Assembly (NCBI RefSeq): GCF_900184945.1
Contig: NZ_FXYF01000016.1
Coordinates: 37,339-101,338 of the forward strand
Origin: Antarctobacter aquimaris
GTDB taxonomy: Bacteria > Pseudomonadota > Alphaproteobacteria > Rhodobacterales > Rhodobacteraceae
Reading direction: 5' to 3'
Length of the DNA: 64,000 nt
Shown here: positions 18,231 to 27,008 of the stretch, one piece after another
Numbering within the stretch: the stretch's first letter is position 1
How the letters are laid out: every line of letters starts with the position of its first letter
Program-made: the position numbers and the translations under genes
The notes under the pieces: model-generated
Database searches by the model: none
What the model was told of the DNA's origin: nothing
The model's input: the letters and a program-made list of their open reading frames with translations, nothing else

Positions 18231-19718
18231 TTACCACCATTTCGCGGGCTTGGCCACAAATCCTGCGGCGCGTTCCAGCGCATAGGCGCAATTCAGCAGA
18301 TCGCCTTCTTCCCACGGACGGCCGATCAGTTGCAGCCCCAGCGGCAGCCCCTGCTTGTCCAGCCCGGCGGGCACGGCGATGCCCGGAAGGCCGGCCAGGT
18401 TGACCGTCACGGTGAACACGTCGTTGAGGTACATCTGCACCGGATCGGCCTCGGTCATCTCGCCCAGGCCAAAGGCGGCAGAGGGCGTCGCCGGGGTCAG
18501 GATCGCGTCCACGCCCTGCGCGAACACGTCCTCGAAGTCCTTCTTGATCAGCGTCCGCACCATGCGCGCGCGGTTGTAATAGGCATCGTAGAAGCCAGCC
18601 GACAGCACGTAGGTCCCCACCATGACGCGGCGCTTGACCTCCGAGCCAAAGCCTTCGGCGCGGGTCTTTTCGTACATCTCGACGATGCCGTCGCCCTGCG
18701 CCAGCTTGGCCCGGTGGCCGTAACGCACGCCGTCATAGCGCGCCAGGTTCGACGAGGCCTCGGCCGGCGCGATCACGTAGTAGGCGGGCAGCGCGTATTT
18801 CGTGTGCGGCAGGCTGATGTCGACGATCTTCGCGCCTGCATCCTGCAGCATCCGGCGGCCTTCGGCCCAGAGCGCGTCGATCTCTTCGGGCATGCCGTCC
18901 ATGCGGTATTCACGCGGGATGCCGATCACCTTGCCCTTGATGTCGCCGGTCAGCATGGCCTCGAAATCCGGCACGGCGAGGTCGGCGGAGGTCGAATCCT
19001 TGGGGTCATGGCCGCACATGGCCTGCAACATGATTGCGCTGTCGCGCACGTCCTTGGTCATCGGGCCGGCCTGGTCCAGCGAGGAGGCAAAGGCGACAAT
19101 GCCCCAGCGCGAGCAGCGTCCGTAGGTCGGCTTGATGCCCGTAATGCCGACAAAGGCGGCGGGCTGGCGGATCGAGCCGCCGGTGTCGGTGCCGGTGGCA
19201 CCGAGGCAGAGGTCCGCCGCCACGGCCGAGGCCGAGCCGCCGGAGGAGCCGCCCGGCGTCAGCGCGGTGTCGTCGTTGCCGCGCCGCCAGGGGTTGACCA
19301 CGTTGCCATAGCACGAGGTCTCGTTCGACGAGCCCATGGCGAATTCGTCCATGTTCAGCTTGCCCAGCATGACGGCGCCCGCGTCGAACAGCTGGCTGGT
19401 CACGGTGGATTCGTACTCGGGCTTGAAGCCCTTGAGGATGTTGGACGCCGCCTGCGAAGGCACGCCCTTGGTGCAGAACAGGTCCTTGATGCCCAGCGGG
19501 ATGCCGCAGAGCGCGGGCGCCTCGCCCGCCTTGATCCGCGCATCCGCCGCCGTGGCCTGCGCGCGCGCGATCTCGGGTGTCTTGTGGACAAAGGCGTTCA
19601 GCGCGTCGGCCGCGTCGATGGCCGACAGGCAGGCCTCGGTCAACTCCAGGCTGGTCACGTCGCCCTTGCGCAGCGCGTCACGCGCCTCGGCAATCTTCAG
19701 TTTCGTCAGCTCGCTCAT
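18231..19718 (-). CDS. gatA: Asp-tRNA(Asn)/Glu-tRNA(Gln) amidotransferase subunit A
   Basis: A 495-residue amidase-signature protein. The Ser-cisSer-Lys triad is visible in [11 protein letters not shown] (Lys near 79), [16 protein letters not shown] and [13 protein letters not shown]. GatA releases ammonia from glutamine and feeds it to GatB for transamidation of misacylated tRNA. Its ATG at 19718 overlaps the gatC stop (TGATG). gatB is not in the window, as is common when gatCA and gatB are split. Confidence 0.97.
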   Translation of the reverse strand: MSELTKLKIAEARDALRKGDVTSLELTEACLSAIDAADALNAFVHKTPEIARAQATAADARIKAGEAPALCGIPLGIKDLFCTKGVPSQAASNILKGFKPEYESTVTSQLFDAGAVMLGKLNMDEFAMGSSNETSCYGNVVNPWRRGNDDTALTPGGSSGGSASAVAADLCLGATGTDTGGSIRQPAAFVGITGIKPTYGRCSRWGIVAFASSLDQAGPMTKDVRDSAIMLQAMCGHDPKDSTSADLAVPDFEAMLTGDIKGKVIGIPREYRMDGMPEEIDALWAEGRRMLQDAGAKIVDISLPHTKYALPAYYVIAPAEASSNLARYDGVRYGHRAKLAQGDGIVEMYEKTRAEGFGSEVKRRVMVGTYVLSAGFYDAYYNRARMVRTLIKKDFEDVFAQGVDAILTPATPSAAFGLGEMTEADPVQMYLNDVFTVTVNLAGLPGIAVPAGLDKQGLPLGLQLIGRPWEEGDLLNCAYALERAAGFVAKPAKWW

Positions 19719-20005
19719 CACTCGACCACCTTCGGAACCGCAAAGAACCCCTCGCGCGCATCGGGCGCGTTCGACAGGACCTTGGCCTGCATGTTGCCGT
19801 CGGTCACCCCGTCGCGGCGCCGCTTCAGCCGCATCGGCGTGACCGAAACCATGGGTTCGACCCCCTCGACGTCGACCTCGTTCAGCTGCTCGATGAAGCC
19901 GAGGATATCGTTGAAGGACTGCGCCAGCGCGGGCAGATCGTCCTTTTCCACCTTGATGCGCGCCAGGTGCGCCACGCGCGCCGCGGTCTCGATGTCAATC
20001 GACAT
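19718..20005 (-). CDS. gatC: Asp-tRNA(Asn)/Glu-tRNA(Gln) amidotransferase subunit C
   Basis: A 95-residue protein of the usual GatC length, starting [19 protein letters not shown] and containing [22 protein letters not shown], the belt segment that wraps GatA and GatB. It stabilises the complex. Translationally coupled to gatA by a TGATG overlap. It is preceded by a 33-base gap after the ceramidase-like gene on the same strand. Confidence 0.97.
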   Translation of the reverse strand: MSIDIETAARVAHLARIKVEKDDLPALAQSFNDILGFIEQLNEVDVEGVEPMVSVTPMRLKRRRDGVTDGNMQAKVLSNAPDAREGFFAVPKVVE

Positions 20006-20038
20006 GGGGGCCTCTCGTCTTGGATGTCCGGGCAGGCT

Positions 20039-20689
20039 TTACCGCCCTGCCCCGCGCGCCGCAAGCACATGCCGCGTCCAGACGTGGATCATCCAGCCCA
20101 GCATCATCGCGTTGAGCAGGTGCCAGAGGAAATGCGTACCGAACGGCAGTATGGCGCAGGAAGGTTCGTCCAGCGTCCGCGCCGCCATGGACAGCAGTAG
20201 GATCGCCACGCCGATCATCAGCCCGCGCGCGGTGTCGGGTGCGCGGTGGCGCAGCAAGACGGCGTAGATGGCGATCAGTGTCGGCACCGGGGCATAGGCG
20301 GCGGTCCCGCCCAGCCCCGGGATCATCGAGAACAGTGGCACCGTGGCTGCGGCGTAGGGAACGAACAGCGCCGTCAGCCCCAGCGCAGCCCAGCGCCCCA
20401 GCCGCCAGAAATCGCGGTTCGCGGCGTAGATGTAGACCAGCACGTAGACCAGGATCGGCAGCACGTCCACCACCCCTGCCCAGGCCTGTGCGAAGGTGTG
20501 GAACAGGAAGGAGCCGACCCCGATCAGCCCGAGGATGCCGCACAGCACCCGGCCCAAGCCGAAGGTCCGCCGCCACATGAACGCCGCCGCCAGTACAAAG
20601 GCGAGGTTGGTCACGGCATTGACCGGCTCGGCCCAGAACTCCGGCACCATTCGCTCGCAATAGCCGTCGACGGCCCGTGTCCAGTCCAT
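20039..20689 (-). CDS. Ceramidase-family seven-helix membrane hydrolase
   Basis: A 216-residue protein with seven predicted membrane helices. Conserved features of the alkaline ceramidase/PAQR-like fold are present: EPVNAVTNLAFVLAAAF near residue 21, GSFLFHTFAQ (His near 64) and THFLWHLLNAMML near residue 185, giving the Ser/His/His zinc-type site. Bacterial members are annotated ceramidase but may act on other amide lipids. It lies directly before gatC on the same strand with no obvious functional link. Confidence 0.8.
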   Translation of the reverse strand: MDWTRAVDGYCERMVPEFWAEPVNAVTNLAFVLAAAFMWRRTFGLGRVLCGILGLIGVGSFLFHTFAQAWAGVVDVLPILVYVLVYIYAANRDFWRLGRWAALGLTALFVPYAAATVPLFSMIPGLGGTAAYAPVPTLIAIYAVLLRHRAPDTARGLMIGVAILLLSMAARTLDEPSCAILPFGTHFLWHLLNAMMLGWMIHVWTRHVLAARGAGR

Positions 20690-20757
20690 GCCCCGCCCTT
20701 TCCGATGCCTTCAGGCGCGATATACGCCCGCGCGCGGGCGGGCCAAGGCCCCGGCGC

Positions 20758-22533
20758 CTACAGCGGCCAGACGATCAGCAGCATCGGCACCGCCACGACG
20801 ATCACCAGCACCTCGAGCGGCAGGCCGAGGCGCCAGAAATCGCCAAAGCGGTAACCGCCGGGGCCCAGGATGATGGTGTTGTTCTTGTGCCCGATCGGCG
20901 TGAGGAAGGCGCAGGAGGCGGCAACCGCCACCGCCATAAGGTAGGTGTCCGGGTTGCCGGAGGTCGCCGCCGCAACCGACAGCGCGACGGGTGCGGCGAT
21001 CAGCGTGGTCGCCACGTTGTTGAGAAAATCCGACAGGGTCATCGTCACGACCATCAGCACCACCAGCGTGGCCCAGGCCGGGTAGCCCGAGGTCAGAGAC
21101 ACGATCTGCCGCGCCAGCAGGTCGGCGCCGCCGGTCCGTTCAAAGGCTTCGGCCAGCGGGATCAGGCTGGCCAGCAGCACGATGACCTTCCATTCGACCG
21201 AGTCGTAGACCTCGCGCCCGTTCACCAGCCCAAGTGCTACAAAGCCCACCACCGCACCGGCCAGCGCCACGCCCAGCGGCATGACGCCCAGCACCGCCAG
21301 CAGCACCGCAAAGCCGAAGACGCCGATCGCCGCGCCGGCCTTGTGGCGCTGCACCACCTCGGTGCGGCGGCCCTCGATCGGCAGCACGCCCAGCCAGTCC
21401 ATCGCCGCCGCGACCCGTTCGGGCGTGCCCAGCAGCAGCAGCACGTCGCCCGCGCGGATGTCGAGCAGGCGCACGCGGTCGCGAAAGCGCCGCCCTTCGC
21501 GCGCCACGCCCAGCAGCGTCACCGAGTGCCGCGCCAACAGGCGCAGCCCGTAGGCCGAGCGGCCCTGGATCCGCGCGCCGTCCGGCACGATGGCCTCGGC
21601 CAGGGTCAGGCCCTTGCTGGTGACGCCGCCCTCGTGCCGCTCGGAGCCCGCGAATTCCAGCACGGTCTTGCCCATGAACGCCTCGATGGCCTTGGGCTCG
21701 CCCTCGACCACCAGGAAATCGCCCTCGGTCAGGGTTTCCCGCCCGGCCAGGCCCGGTCGCCGGCGACCGCCCCGGATCAGGCCGACGATGTTGACATCGG
21801 CCTCGCCGGCCTGCGGGTAGAGGTCGTGCACCGCCACCGGCTTGTCCGGGTCCTGCGCGCCGACCCGCAGCTCGGCGACGTAGCGCCCGCGCGCCATGTC
21901 GCCGCGCAGGTCCTTCGGCCCCTCGCGGCTCGGCAGCAGGCGCCAGCCGATCAGCGCCACGAAGAGGATCCCCGCGACAGCCACCGCCAGCCCGACCGGC
22001 GTGAAGTCGAACATGCCGAAGGGCGCACCCAGCGCGTCGGCGCGGAATTCCGAGATCACGATGTTGGGCGGCGTGCCGATCAGCGTGAGCATGCCGCCGA
22101 GGATGGTGGCAAAGGACAGCGGCATCAGGCTCTGCCCGGTCGGGCGCCCCGCCTTGTTCGCGGCCTCGATGTCGAGCGGCATCAGCAGCGCCAGCGCCGC
22201 CACGTTGTTGATCGCCGCCGACAGCACCGCCGCCACGCCGGCAATCGCCGCGATGTGCAGCGGCAGCGGCCGGTCCGCGCGGATCAGGCGCGCGGCGATC
22301 AGTTCGACCGCGCCGGAGGCCGAGAGACCCCGGCTGACGATCAGCACCAGCGCGATGATCGCGACCGCCGAATGCCCGAACCCCGAGAACATCTCGCCCC
22401 CCGGCACCAGCCCCAGGGCGGCGGCGATGACCAGCGCGCCGAAGGCGACGAAGTCATAGCGCAGCCGGCCCCAGACCAGGAGCGCGAAAACCGTGAAAAA
22501 CAGGGCAAAGACAAGCGTCTGCGGGTCAACCAT
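20758..22533 (-). CDS. SLC13/DASS-type permease with two RCK_C (TrkA_C) domains
   Basis: A 591-residue membrane protein with about 10-12 hydrophobic segments split by a large soluble insert (about residues 200-395) containing two TrkA_C-type ligand domains (VNIVGLIRGGRRRPGLAGRETLTEGDFLVVEG; GVAREGRRFRDRVRLLDIRAGDVLLLLG). NNVAALALLMP and NNVATTLIAAPVA are the paired SLC13 substrate/sodium SNT-like motifs. Likely a sodium-coupled anion transporter (sulfate, dicarboxylate or similar); the substrate cannot be assigned. Confidence 0.85.
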   Translation of the reverse strand: MVDPQTLVFALFFTVFALLVWGRLRYDFVAFGALVIAAALGLVPGGEMFSGFGHSAVAIIALVLIVSRGLSASGAVELIAARLIRADRPLPLHIAAIAGVAAVLSAAINNVAALALLMPLDIEAANKAGRPTGQSLMPLSFATILGGMLTLIGTPPNIVISEFRADALGAPFGMFDFTPVGLAVAVAGILFVALIGWRLLPSREGPKDLRGDMARGRYVAELRVGAQDPDKPVAVHDLYPQAGEADVNIVGLIRGGRRRPGLAGRETLTEGDFLVVEGEPKAIEAFMGKTVLEFAGSERHEGGVTSKGLTLAEAIVPDGARIQGRSAYGLRLLARHSVTLLGVAREGRRFRDRVRLLDIRAGDVLLLLGTPERVAAAMDWLGVLPIEGRRTEVVQRHKAGAAIGVFGFAVLLAVLGVMPLGVALAGAVVGFVALGLVNGREVYDSVEWKVIVLLASLIPLAEAFERTGGADLLARQIVSLTSGYPAWATLVVLMVVTMTLSDFLNNVATTLIAAPVALSVAAATSGNPDTYLMAVAVAASCAFLTPIGHKNNTIILGPGGYRFGDFWRLGLPLEVLVIVVAVPMLLIVWPL

Positions 22534-22671
22534 CCGTTCACCCTAGCAGGCCGGGCCGGCGGCGCAATCCTTGCGCGCGGCGCCGTGGGCGGCATCGGCG
22601 GCATCGGCGGCACTGGACCCGCCCGGCGAGGATGCTAGGCTGTTCCGCGCACAACCCGGAGGACAGGACCC

Positions 22672-23364
22672 ATGCAGATCATCTGGCTCGGCCACGGCAG
22701 TTTCCGCATCGAGATCGGCGGCGAGGTGTTGCTGATCGACCCATGGATCAACGGCAACCCGATGATGGACGGGCAGGACACCGACGCCGCCATCGCCGGC
22801 GCGACGCAGATCCTTGTGACCCACGGCCATTTCGACCACACCGCCGACATTGTCGAGGTGTCGGAAAAGACCGGCGCGCCGGTGTCGGGGATGTACGAAC
22901 TGGCCGCGCTGTTGCAGGCGCGCGGGGCGAAAGAGGGCCACAGTTTCAACAAGGGCGGCACGGTCACCTTTGGCGGCGCGTCGGTGACCATGGTCCCGGC
23001 CTCGCACAGTTCGTCCATGACGGTGGGCGACCGCGCGGTCTATGCCGGCATGGAGACCGGCTTTGTCCTCTCGGGCGAGGGTCACACGATCTACCATTCG
23101 GGCGACACCTGCATCATGGCCGACATGGCCTGGATCGGGGCCTATTTCAAACCCGACATCGGCATCCTGTCGGCGGGCGGCTATTACACCATGGACATGA
23201 AACAGGCGGCCTGGGCGGCAAAGACCTACTTTGATTTCAAGACCGTGATCCCCGGCCACTACCGGACCTTTCCGGCGCTGGAGCAGACCGCCGAGGCGCT
23301 GGCCGACGGGCTGCCCGGCGTGAAGGTGATCGAGCCGCAGGTGTTGCAGCCGATCGCCTTTTGA
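22672..23364 (+). CDS. Metallo-beta-lactamase-fold metal-dependent hydrolase (UPF0173)
   Basis: A 230-residue protein with the MBL metal site VTHGHFDHTADI (HxHxDH, about residues 57-62) and further His/Asp in ASHSSSM, YHSGDTCIM and GHYRTFPAL. The start MQIIWLGHGSFRIEIGG is characteristic of the UPF0173/YtkL family of hydrolases. Soluble and cytoplasmic; natural substrate unknown. It is followed by copy A of the intergenic repeat. Confidence 0.9.
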   Translation: MQIIWLGHGSFRIEIGGEVLLIDPWINGNPMMDGQDTDAAIAGATQILVTHGHFDHTADIVEVSEKTGAPVSGMYELAALLQARGAKEGHSFNKGGTVTFGGASVTMVPASHSSSMTVGDRAVYAGMETGFVLSGEGHTIYHSGDTCIMADMAWIGAYFKPDIGILSAGGYYTMDMKQAAWAAKTYFDFKTVIPGHYRTFPALEQTAEALADGLPGVKVIEPQVLQPIAF

Positions 23365-23372
23365 GCCGTGGA

Positions 23373-23433
23373 GGGGGGCGCTGCCCCCGTCGCCTGCGGC
23401 GCCTCCCCCGGGATATTTGAGGCCAGAAGAAGC
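23373..23433 (+). repeat. Dispersed intergenic repeat, copy A
   Basis: Starts with a GGGGGCGCTGCCCCC-type palindrome, then a CGCCTGCGGCG hairpin, CTCCCCCGGGATATTT and AGAAGAAGCC. It shares an almost identical stretch of about 40 bases with copy B at 59171-59234. It lies nine bases after the UPF0173 stop, so the first hairpins may act as its terminator. Confidence 0.65.
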
Positions 23434-23477
23434 CCGGGCCGCGCGCAATGTTTGCGGGCAGTGACATAGGCGGGGGA

Positions 23478-24053
23478 TCAGGGCATCAGCGCGCCCTTGC
23501 GGTTGAAGGTCACGCGCTCTGTCGTGAGGTCGTCGTAGACCAGTTCCACCGTCACGGTGTCGATCGCGCCCAGCGGAAAGCTGCGGTAGGGCAGCCCGTC
23601 GCCGTCGAGGATTGCGTTGGGGGCATTGGTGTCCTCGTGGCAGGCGGGCAGCGGCCAGGGTTCGGGGTCGGCCCCGTTGATGCCGATGTGCAGCGCGACA
23701 AGACCGCAGCGCCAGCTCCAGACATGGGTGACGTAGACCAGATCCTGGCCATCGTATTCGCGCACCGCGATCCAGTTGGCGCGGGTGGCCTCCATGATCG
23801 GCTTGATCTCGAGCGCGGTCAGGAAACGCCCCGTGGCGACCTGCTGTTCGGCCGCGTAGGGCAGCGCCGGGGCCGGTTCGGGGTCCGGCTCGGAGCCCGG
23901 GGGGGCGTCCTCGGAGGAGGTGAAGGTCCGGGCCTCGGCGGTTTCGGCCGCCGGCGCGGCGCTGGCGGGCGCGGGTGCTTCGTCCAGCTTGGCGGTGGTG
24001 CTGCCGGGCATCCCGGAGGCGATGGCAATGATCAGAAGAATGACGTCGAGCAT
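23478..24053 (-). CDS. Conserved hypothetical protein with N-terminal membrane anchor
   Basis: A 191-residue protein. A hydrophobic N-terminus (MLDVILLIIAIASGMPG) is followed by a Pro/Ala/Glu-rich linker to about residue 70, then a compact domain (QVATGRFLTALEIKPIMEATRANWIAVREYDGQ; WSWRCGLVALHIGING) ending in FNRKGALMP. Start at the ATG at 24053, behind AGGGAG. It probably projects into the periplasm. No named domain; it is divergent from the glycosyltransferase-like gene to its right. Confidence 0.75.
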   Translation of the reverse strand: MLDVILLIIAIASGMPGSTTAKLDEAPAPASAAPAAETAEARTFTSSEDAPPGSEPDPEPAPALPYAAEQQVATGRFLTALEIKPIMEATRANWIAVREYDGQDLVYVTHVWSWRCGLVALHIGINGADPEPWPLPACHEDTNAPNAILDGDGLPYRSFPLGAIDTVTVELVYDDLTTERVTFNRKGALMP

Positions 24054-24150
24054 CGGGGCTCCCTGCTGAAAATCCGCTGCGCGACGCGTCTTTCGGCGAC
24101 GCGCCGGCCCCCCTATAGTGCCGCGACAGGCAGCAAGGGGCAGGATCATC

Positions 24151-25152
24151 ATGGCACGCGAGGACGGCGCGGCTCAAACGGTTAATCTGCTGGTGGTAGC
24201 GCAGGCCGGCCGGCTGACCTACGAGGCGGTGCTGTTCGCCGCCTCGCTGAAGGCCCGTGGCGGCGATTGGGTACGCCTGTTCGTGGCCGAACCGGCACCC
24301 GGCCCGCTCTGGCCGGACGATCCCGGCATCCGCGACGCGGAGGCGCGCGCGCTGCTGGAGGCGTTGGGGGCCGAGTTCCGCCGCTTTGACAGCCGGCATT
24401 TCGGCGCTGCCTACCCTTACGGCAACAAGATCGAGGCGCTGGAAGTGCTGCCCGAGGGCGAGCCTTTCGTCTTTTTCGATACCGACACGCTGATCCTCGA
24501 CCGTCTCGACGCCGTGCCCTTCGACTTCGACCGGCCCACCGCCTCGATGCGGCGCGAGGGGACCTGGCCCACGGTCGAGCTGTACGGGCCGGGCTACACG
24601 CGGACCTGGAAGGCGCTCTATGACCGCTTTGGCCTCGACTTCGACAGCAGCCTGGATCTGCGCTGGCCGGACGAATACTGGCAGCGCTACCTCTATTTCA
24701 ACGCCGGTTTCTTTTTCTACCGCTGCCCGAAGGTCTTTGGCGACCGCTTCCTGAGCTACGCGCTGACAGTGCGGGACGATCCGCCCGAGGAACTGGTCTG
24801 CCAGAGCGTTGATCCCTGGCTGGACCAGGTGGTGCTGCCGCTGGTGATCCACGGGCTGGGCGGCGGGCGCGACACGCTGCCCGAGGGGCTGCTGGACGGG
24901 TCGGTCAGCTGCCATTACCGGCTGTTGCCGCTGCTCTATGCCCGCGAGGCCGACCGCGTGGTCGAGGTGCTGGAGGAGGTCGCGGCGCCACATCGGATCA
25001 AGAAGGTGCTGAAGGCCTACGATCCTATCAAGCGCATGATCTACCAGGGGCGCGGCCAGAAGGTGCGCGCGCTGTTCGACCGCGACGACCTGCCCCGCAA
25101 GGAACAGGCGATCCGCAACCGCATCAAGCGCGAAGGATTCTGGATGCGGTAG
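24151..25152 (+). CDS. Glycosyltransferase-like (GT-A DxD) conserved hypothetical
   Basis: A 333-residue soluble protein. The first part follows a GT-A pattern: NLLVVAQAGRLTYEAVLFAAS, then PFVFFDTDTLILDRLD near residues 108-123, whose DTD would be the DxD nucleotide-sugar/metal motif, and LYFNAGFFFYRCPKVFGDRF. The basic C-terminus (RIKKVLKAYDPIKRMIYQG) may touch membranes or acceptors. Start ATG at 24151, preceded by GGGGCAGGATC. Sugar donor and acceptor unknown. Confidence 0.65.
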   Translation: MAREDGAAQTVNLLVVAQAGRLTYEAVLFAASLKARGGDWVRLFVAEPAPGPLWPDDPGIRDAEARALLEALGAEFRRFDSRHFGAAYPYGNKIEALEVLPEGEPFVFFDTDTLILDRLDAVPFDFDRPTASMRREGTWPTVELYGPGYTRTWKALYDRFGLDFDSSLDLRWPDEYWQRYLYFNAGFFFYRCPKVFGDRFLSYALTVRDDPPEELVCQSVDPWLDQVVLPLVIHGLGGGRDTLPEGLLDGSVSCHYRLLPLLYAREADRVVEVLEEVAAPHRIKKVLKAYDPIKRMIYQGRGQKVRALFDRDDLPRKEQAIRNRIKREGFWMR

Positions 25153-25232
25153 GTCCCCCGCGCTGGCGGATTTTTCGAGCATGCGCCGCCGCCCATGATA
25201 AGATGGGCGGGCGCTACGGGACGAGGTCGATC

Positions 25233-26390
25233 ATGCCGCAGGAAATCAGGGTGCTGGTGGGCACCACCAAGGGATTGTTTGTGCTGAAATCGGACGCGGG
25301 GCGGGAGGACTGGCAGGTCTCCGGGCCGTTCTGCGATGGCTGGGGCATCAACCACGCCATCGGCGACGCGGGGTCGGGCCGGCTCTGGGCCGGGGGCGGC
25401 GGCGAGTGGCCGGGCGCCGGTGTCTGGCGGTCCGAAGACGGCGAAAGCTGGACCCTGGCCAAGCTGTCGGACGGCACCGTCGACGAGTGGATCCGCAACG
25501 ATCCCGAAACCGCCGCCTTTTTCGGATCGGAGCCAAAGCCGCCGGCGGAATTCACCGGGCGGGTGCAGTCGATCTGGTCGCTGGGGCGGGTGGGCAACAA
25601 GCTGTACGCCGGGGGCAAGCCGGCGATCCTGTTTGTCAGCGAGGACGAAGGGCAGAGCTGGCAGGTGGTGGAAAGCCTGACGGACCACCCTTCGGCCGAC
25701 AGCTGGCAGCCGGGGGCGGCGGGGCTGACGCTGCACACCATCGTGTCGAACCCCGCCACGCCGGACCGGATGTGGCTGGGCATCTCGGCGGCGGGGGTCT
25801 TTGCCACCGAGGACGGCGGGCAGAGCTGGGAACGGCGCAACCGGCTGTCCAACGCCGAGGCCTGCGGACATGTGCATCACCCGGCGGGGCCGAGGGACGG
25901 CGAGACCGGGCATTGCGTGCACAACATGGTGCGCGCGGGGGGCGACGCGGACCTGCTGTACCAGCAGAACCACCACGGCGTCTGGCGGTCGTCCGACGGC
26001 GGGCGCAGCTGGGACGACATCTCGGCCGGGTTGCCGTCGACCTTCGGCTTTCCGGTCGCGGTGCATCCCGATGACCCGCGCACGCTGTGGGTGCTGCCGC
26101 TGAACGGCGACAGCGCCGGGCGCTACCCGCCCGACGCCAGCGCGGCGGTCTGGCGGTCGCGCGACGGCGGCGACAGCTGGCAGGCCTGCCGCGCGGGGCT
26201 GCCGCAGGCGCATTGCTATTTCACCGTGCTGCGGCAGGCCATGGCGGTGGACCGGGCGGCGGCGCCGGGGATCTACTTTGGCACCAACTCCGGCTCGGTC
26301 TTTGCCAGCCTTGACGAGGGCGACAGCTGGTCCGAGATCGCGCGGCACCTGCCGACGGTGCTGTGTGTCGAGACAGTGACCGCCGCCTGA
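25233..26390 (+). CDS. BNR/sortilin-type beta-propeller protein (exo-sialidase-like fold)
   Basis: A 385-residue protein built from repeated Asp-box motifs: GVWRSEDGESWT, LFVSEDEGQSWQ, GVFATEDGGQSWE, GVWRSSDGGRSWD, AVWRSRDGGDSWQ and SVFASLDEGDSWS, six S/T-x-D-x-G-x-x-W boxes spaced 40-75 residues apart. Such propellers are found in sialidases, photosystem-assembly factors and many hypotheticals; the catalytic residues of a sialidase are not evident. No signal peptide from the ATG at 25233. Function unknown. Confidence 0.85.
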   Translation: MPQEIRVLVGTTKGLFVLKSDAGREDWQVSGPFCDGWGINHAIGDAGSGRLWAGGGGEWPGAGVWRSEDGESWTLAKLSDGTVDEWIRNDPETAAFFGSEPKPPAEFTGRVQSIWSLGRVGNKLYAGGKPAILFVSEDEGQSWQVVESLTDHPSADSWQPGAAGLTLHTIVSNPATPDRMWLGISAAGVFATEDGGQSWERRNRLSNAEACGHVHHPAGPRDGETGHCVHNMVRAGGDADLLYQQNHHGVWRSSDGGRSWDDISAGLPSTFGFPVAVHPDDPRTLWVLPLNGDSAGRYPPDASAAVWRSRDGGDSWQACRAGLPQAHCYFTVLRQAMAVDRAAAPGIYFGTNSGSVFASLDEGDSWSEIARHLPTVLCVETVTAA

Positions 26391-26475
26391 TCGGGCGCGG
26401 CCGAATAGAGGGAGACCAGGACAAGCAACCGATTTTTCAGGACATGTTTCGCGCCTGAACGGGTCGGCGCCGCAG

Positions 26476-26655
26476 GTGCGGGACTGTTACGGCAACCTGC
26501 GCCGGGCGGTTTGCAGCGGCGCGGCGGAGGGCGGGCACGACGGGCTGACCGTCTCGATCCGGTGCGACGACCGCGCGATGATGGCGGCGGCCGACAAGCC
26601 CGGCAACCACACCACCCAGATGATGATCTTCAAGGTGGTCGACCTGTTCGACCGC
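26476..26655 (+). pseudogene. Possible gene remnant with coding-like codon use
   Basis: A frame open from 26459 reads VRDCYGNLRRAVCSG, HDGLTVSIRCDDRAMM, DKPGNHTTQMMIFKVVDLFD with C/G at nearly all third positions and protein-like composition, then loses sense after about 26650 although the frame stays open to 26973. An in-frame TGA lies at 26456-26458, preceded by further coding-like codons. I read it as a fragment of a decayed or interrupted gene; the family is not recognised. The rest of the gap to metY (26656-27008) holds a small inverted repeat CGCCTAATCCTAGGCG and no gene. Confidence 0.3.
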
Positions 26656-27008
26656 GGTTCTTCAGCCGGGCCCGCGTGCTGGCCGCGAAAGGCAGATGGG
26701 AGGGCGCCGGTCCGGTGGCCGGGCTGGCCTGTCCGGTGTGGCGCGGTCTCTCACACGAAAGACGGCACAGGCCGCGAGTCTGCGGGCAGCCCACGCACGG
26801 GCCAGAGTGCCCCCGCAGCGCGCCCGAAACGCGAGGGTCCGGCGCAAGGCCGGGACGGGGCCGACACATCGGGGCATGCGCGCGCCCCTCGACACCTGCG
26901 CAAAGCCGAATGTCTGAGCCGGGCGCGGCTTTTCCGCCTGCCGCCCCTAGCCGCCCCTGCGGCAATCGCCTAATCCTAGGCGCGACCAACTCGCAGGGAG
27001 ACCCCAAG

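Noticed and set aside
26890..27008. SAM-II riboswitch upstream of metY, expected in some alphaproteobacteria
   Set aside because: The conserved pseudoknot elements are not recognisable; only a short inverted repeat was found.
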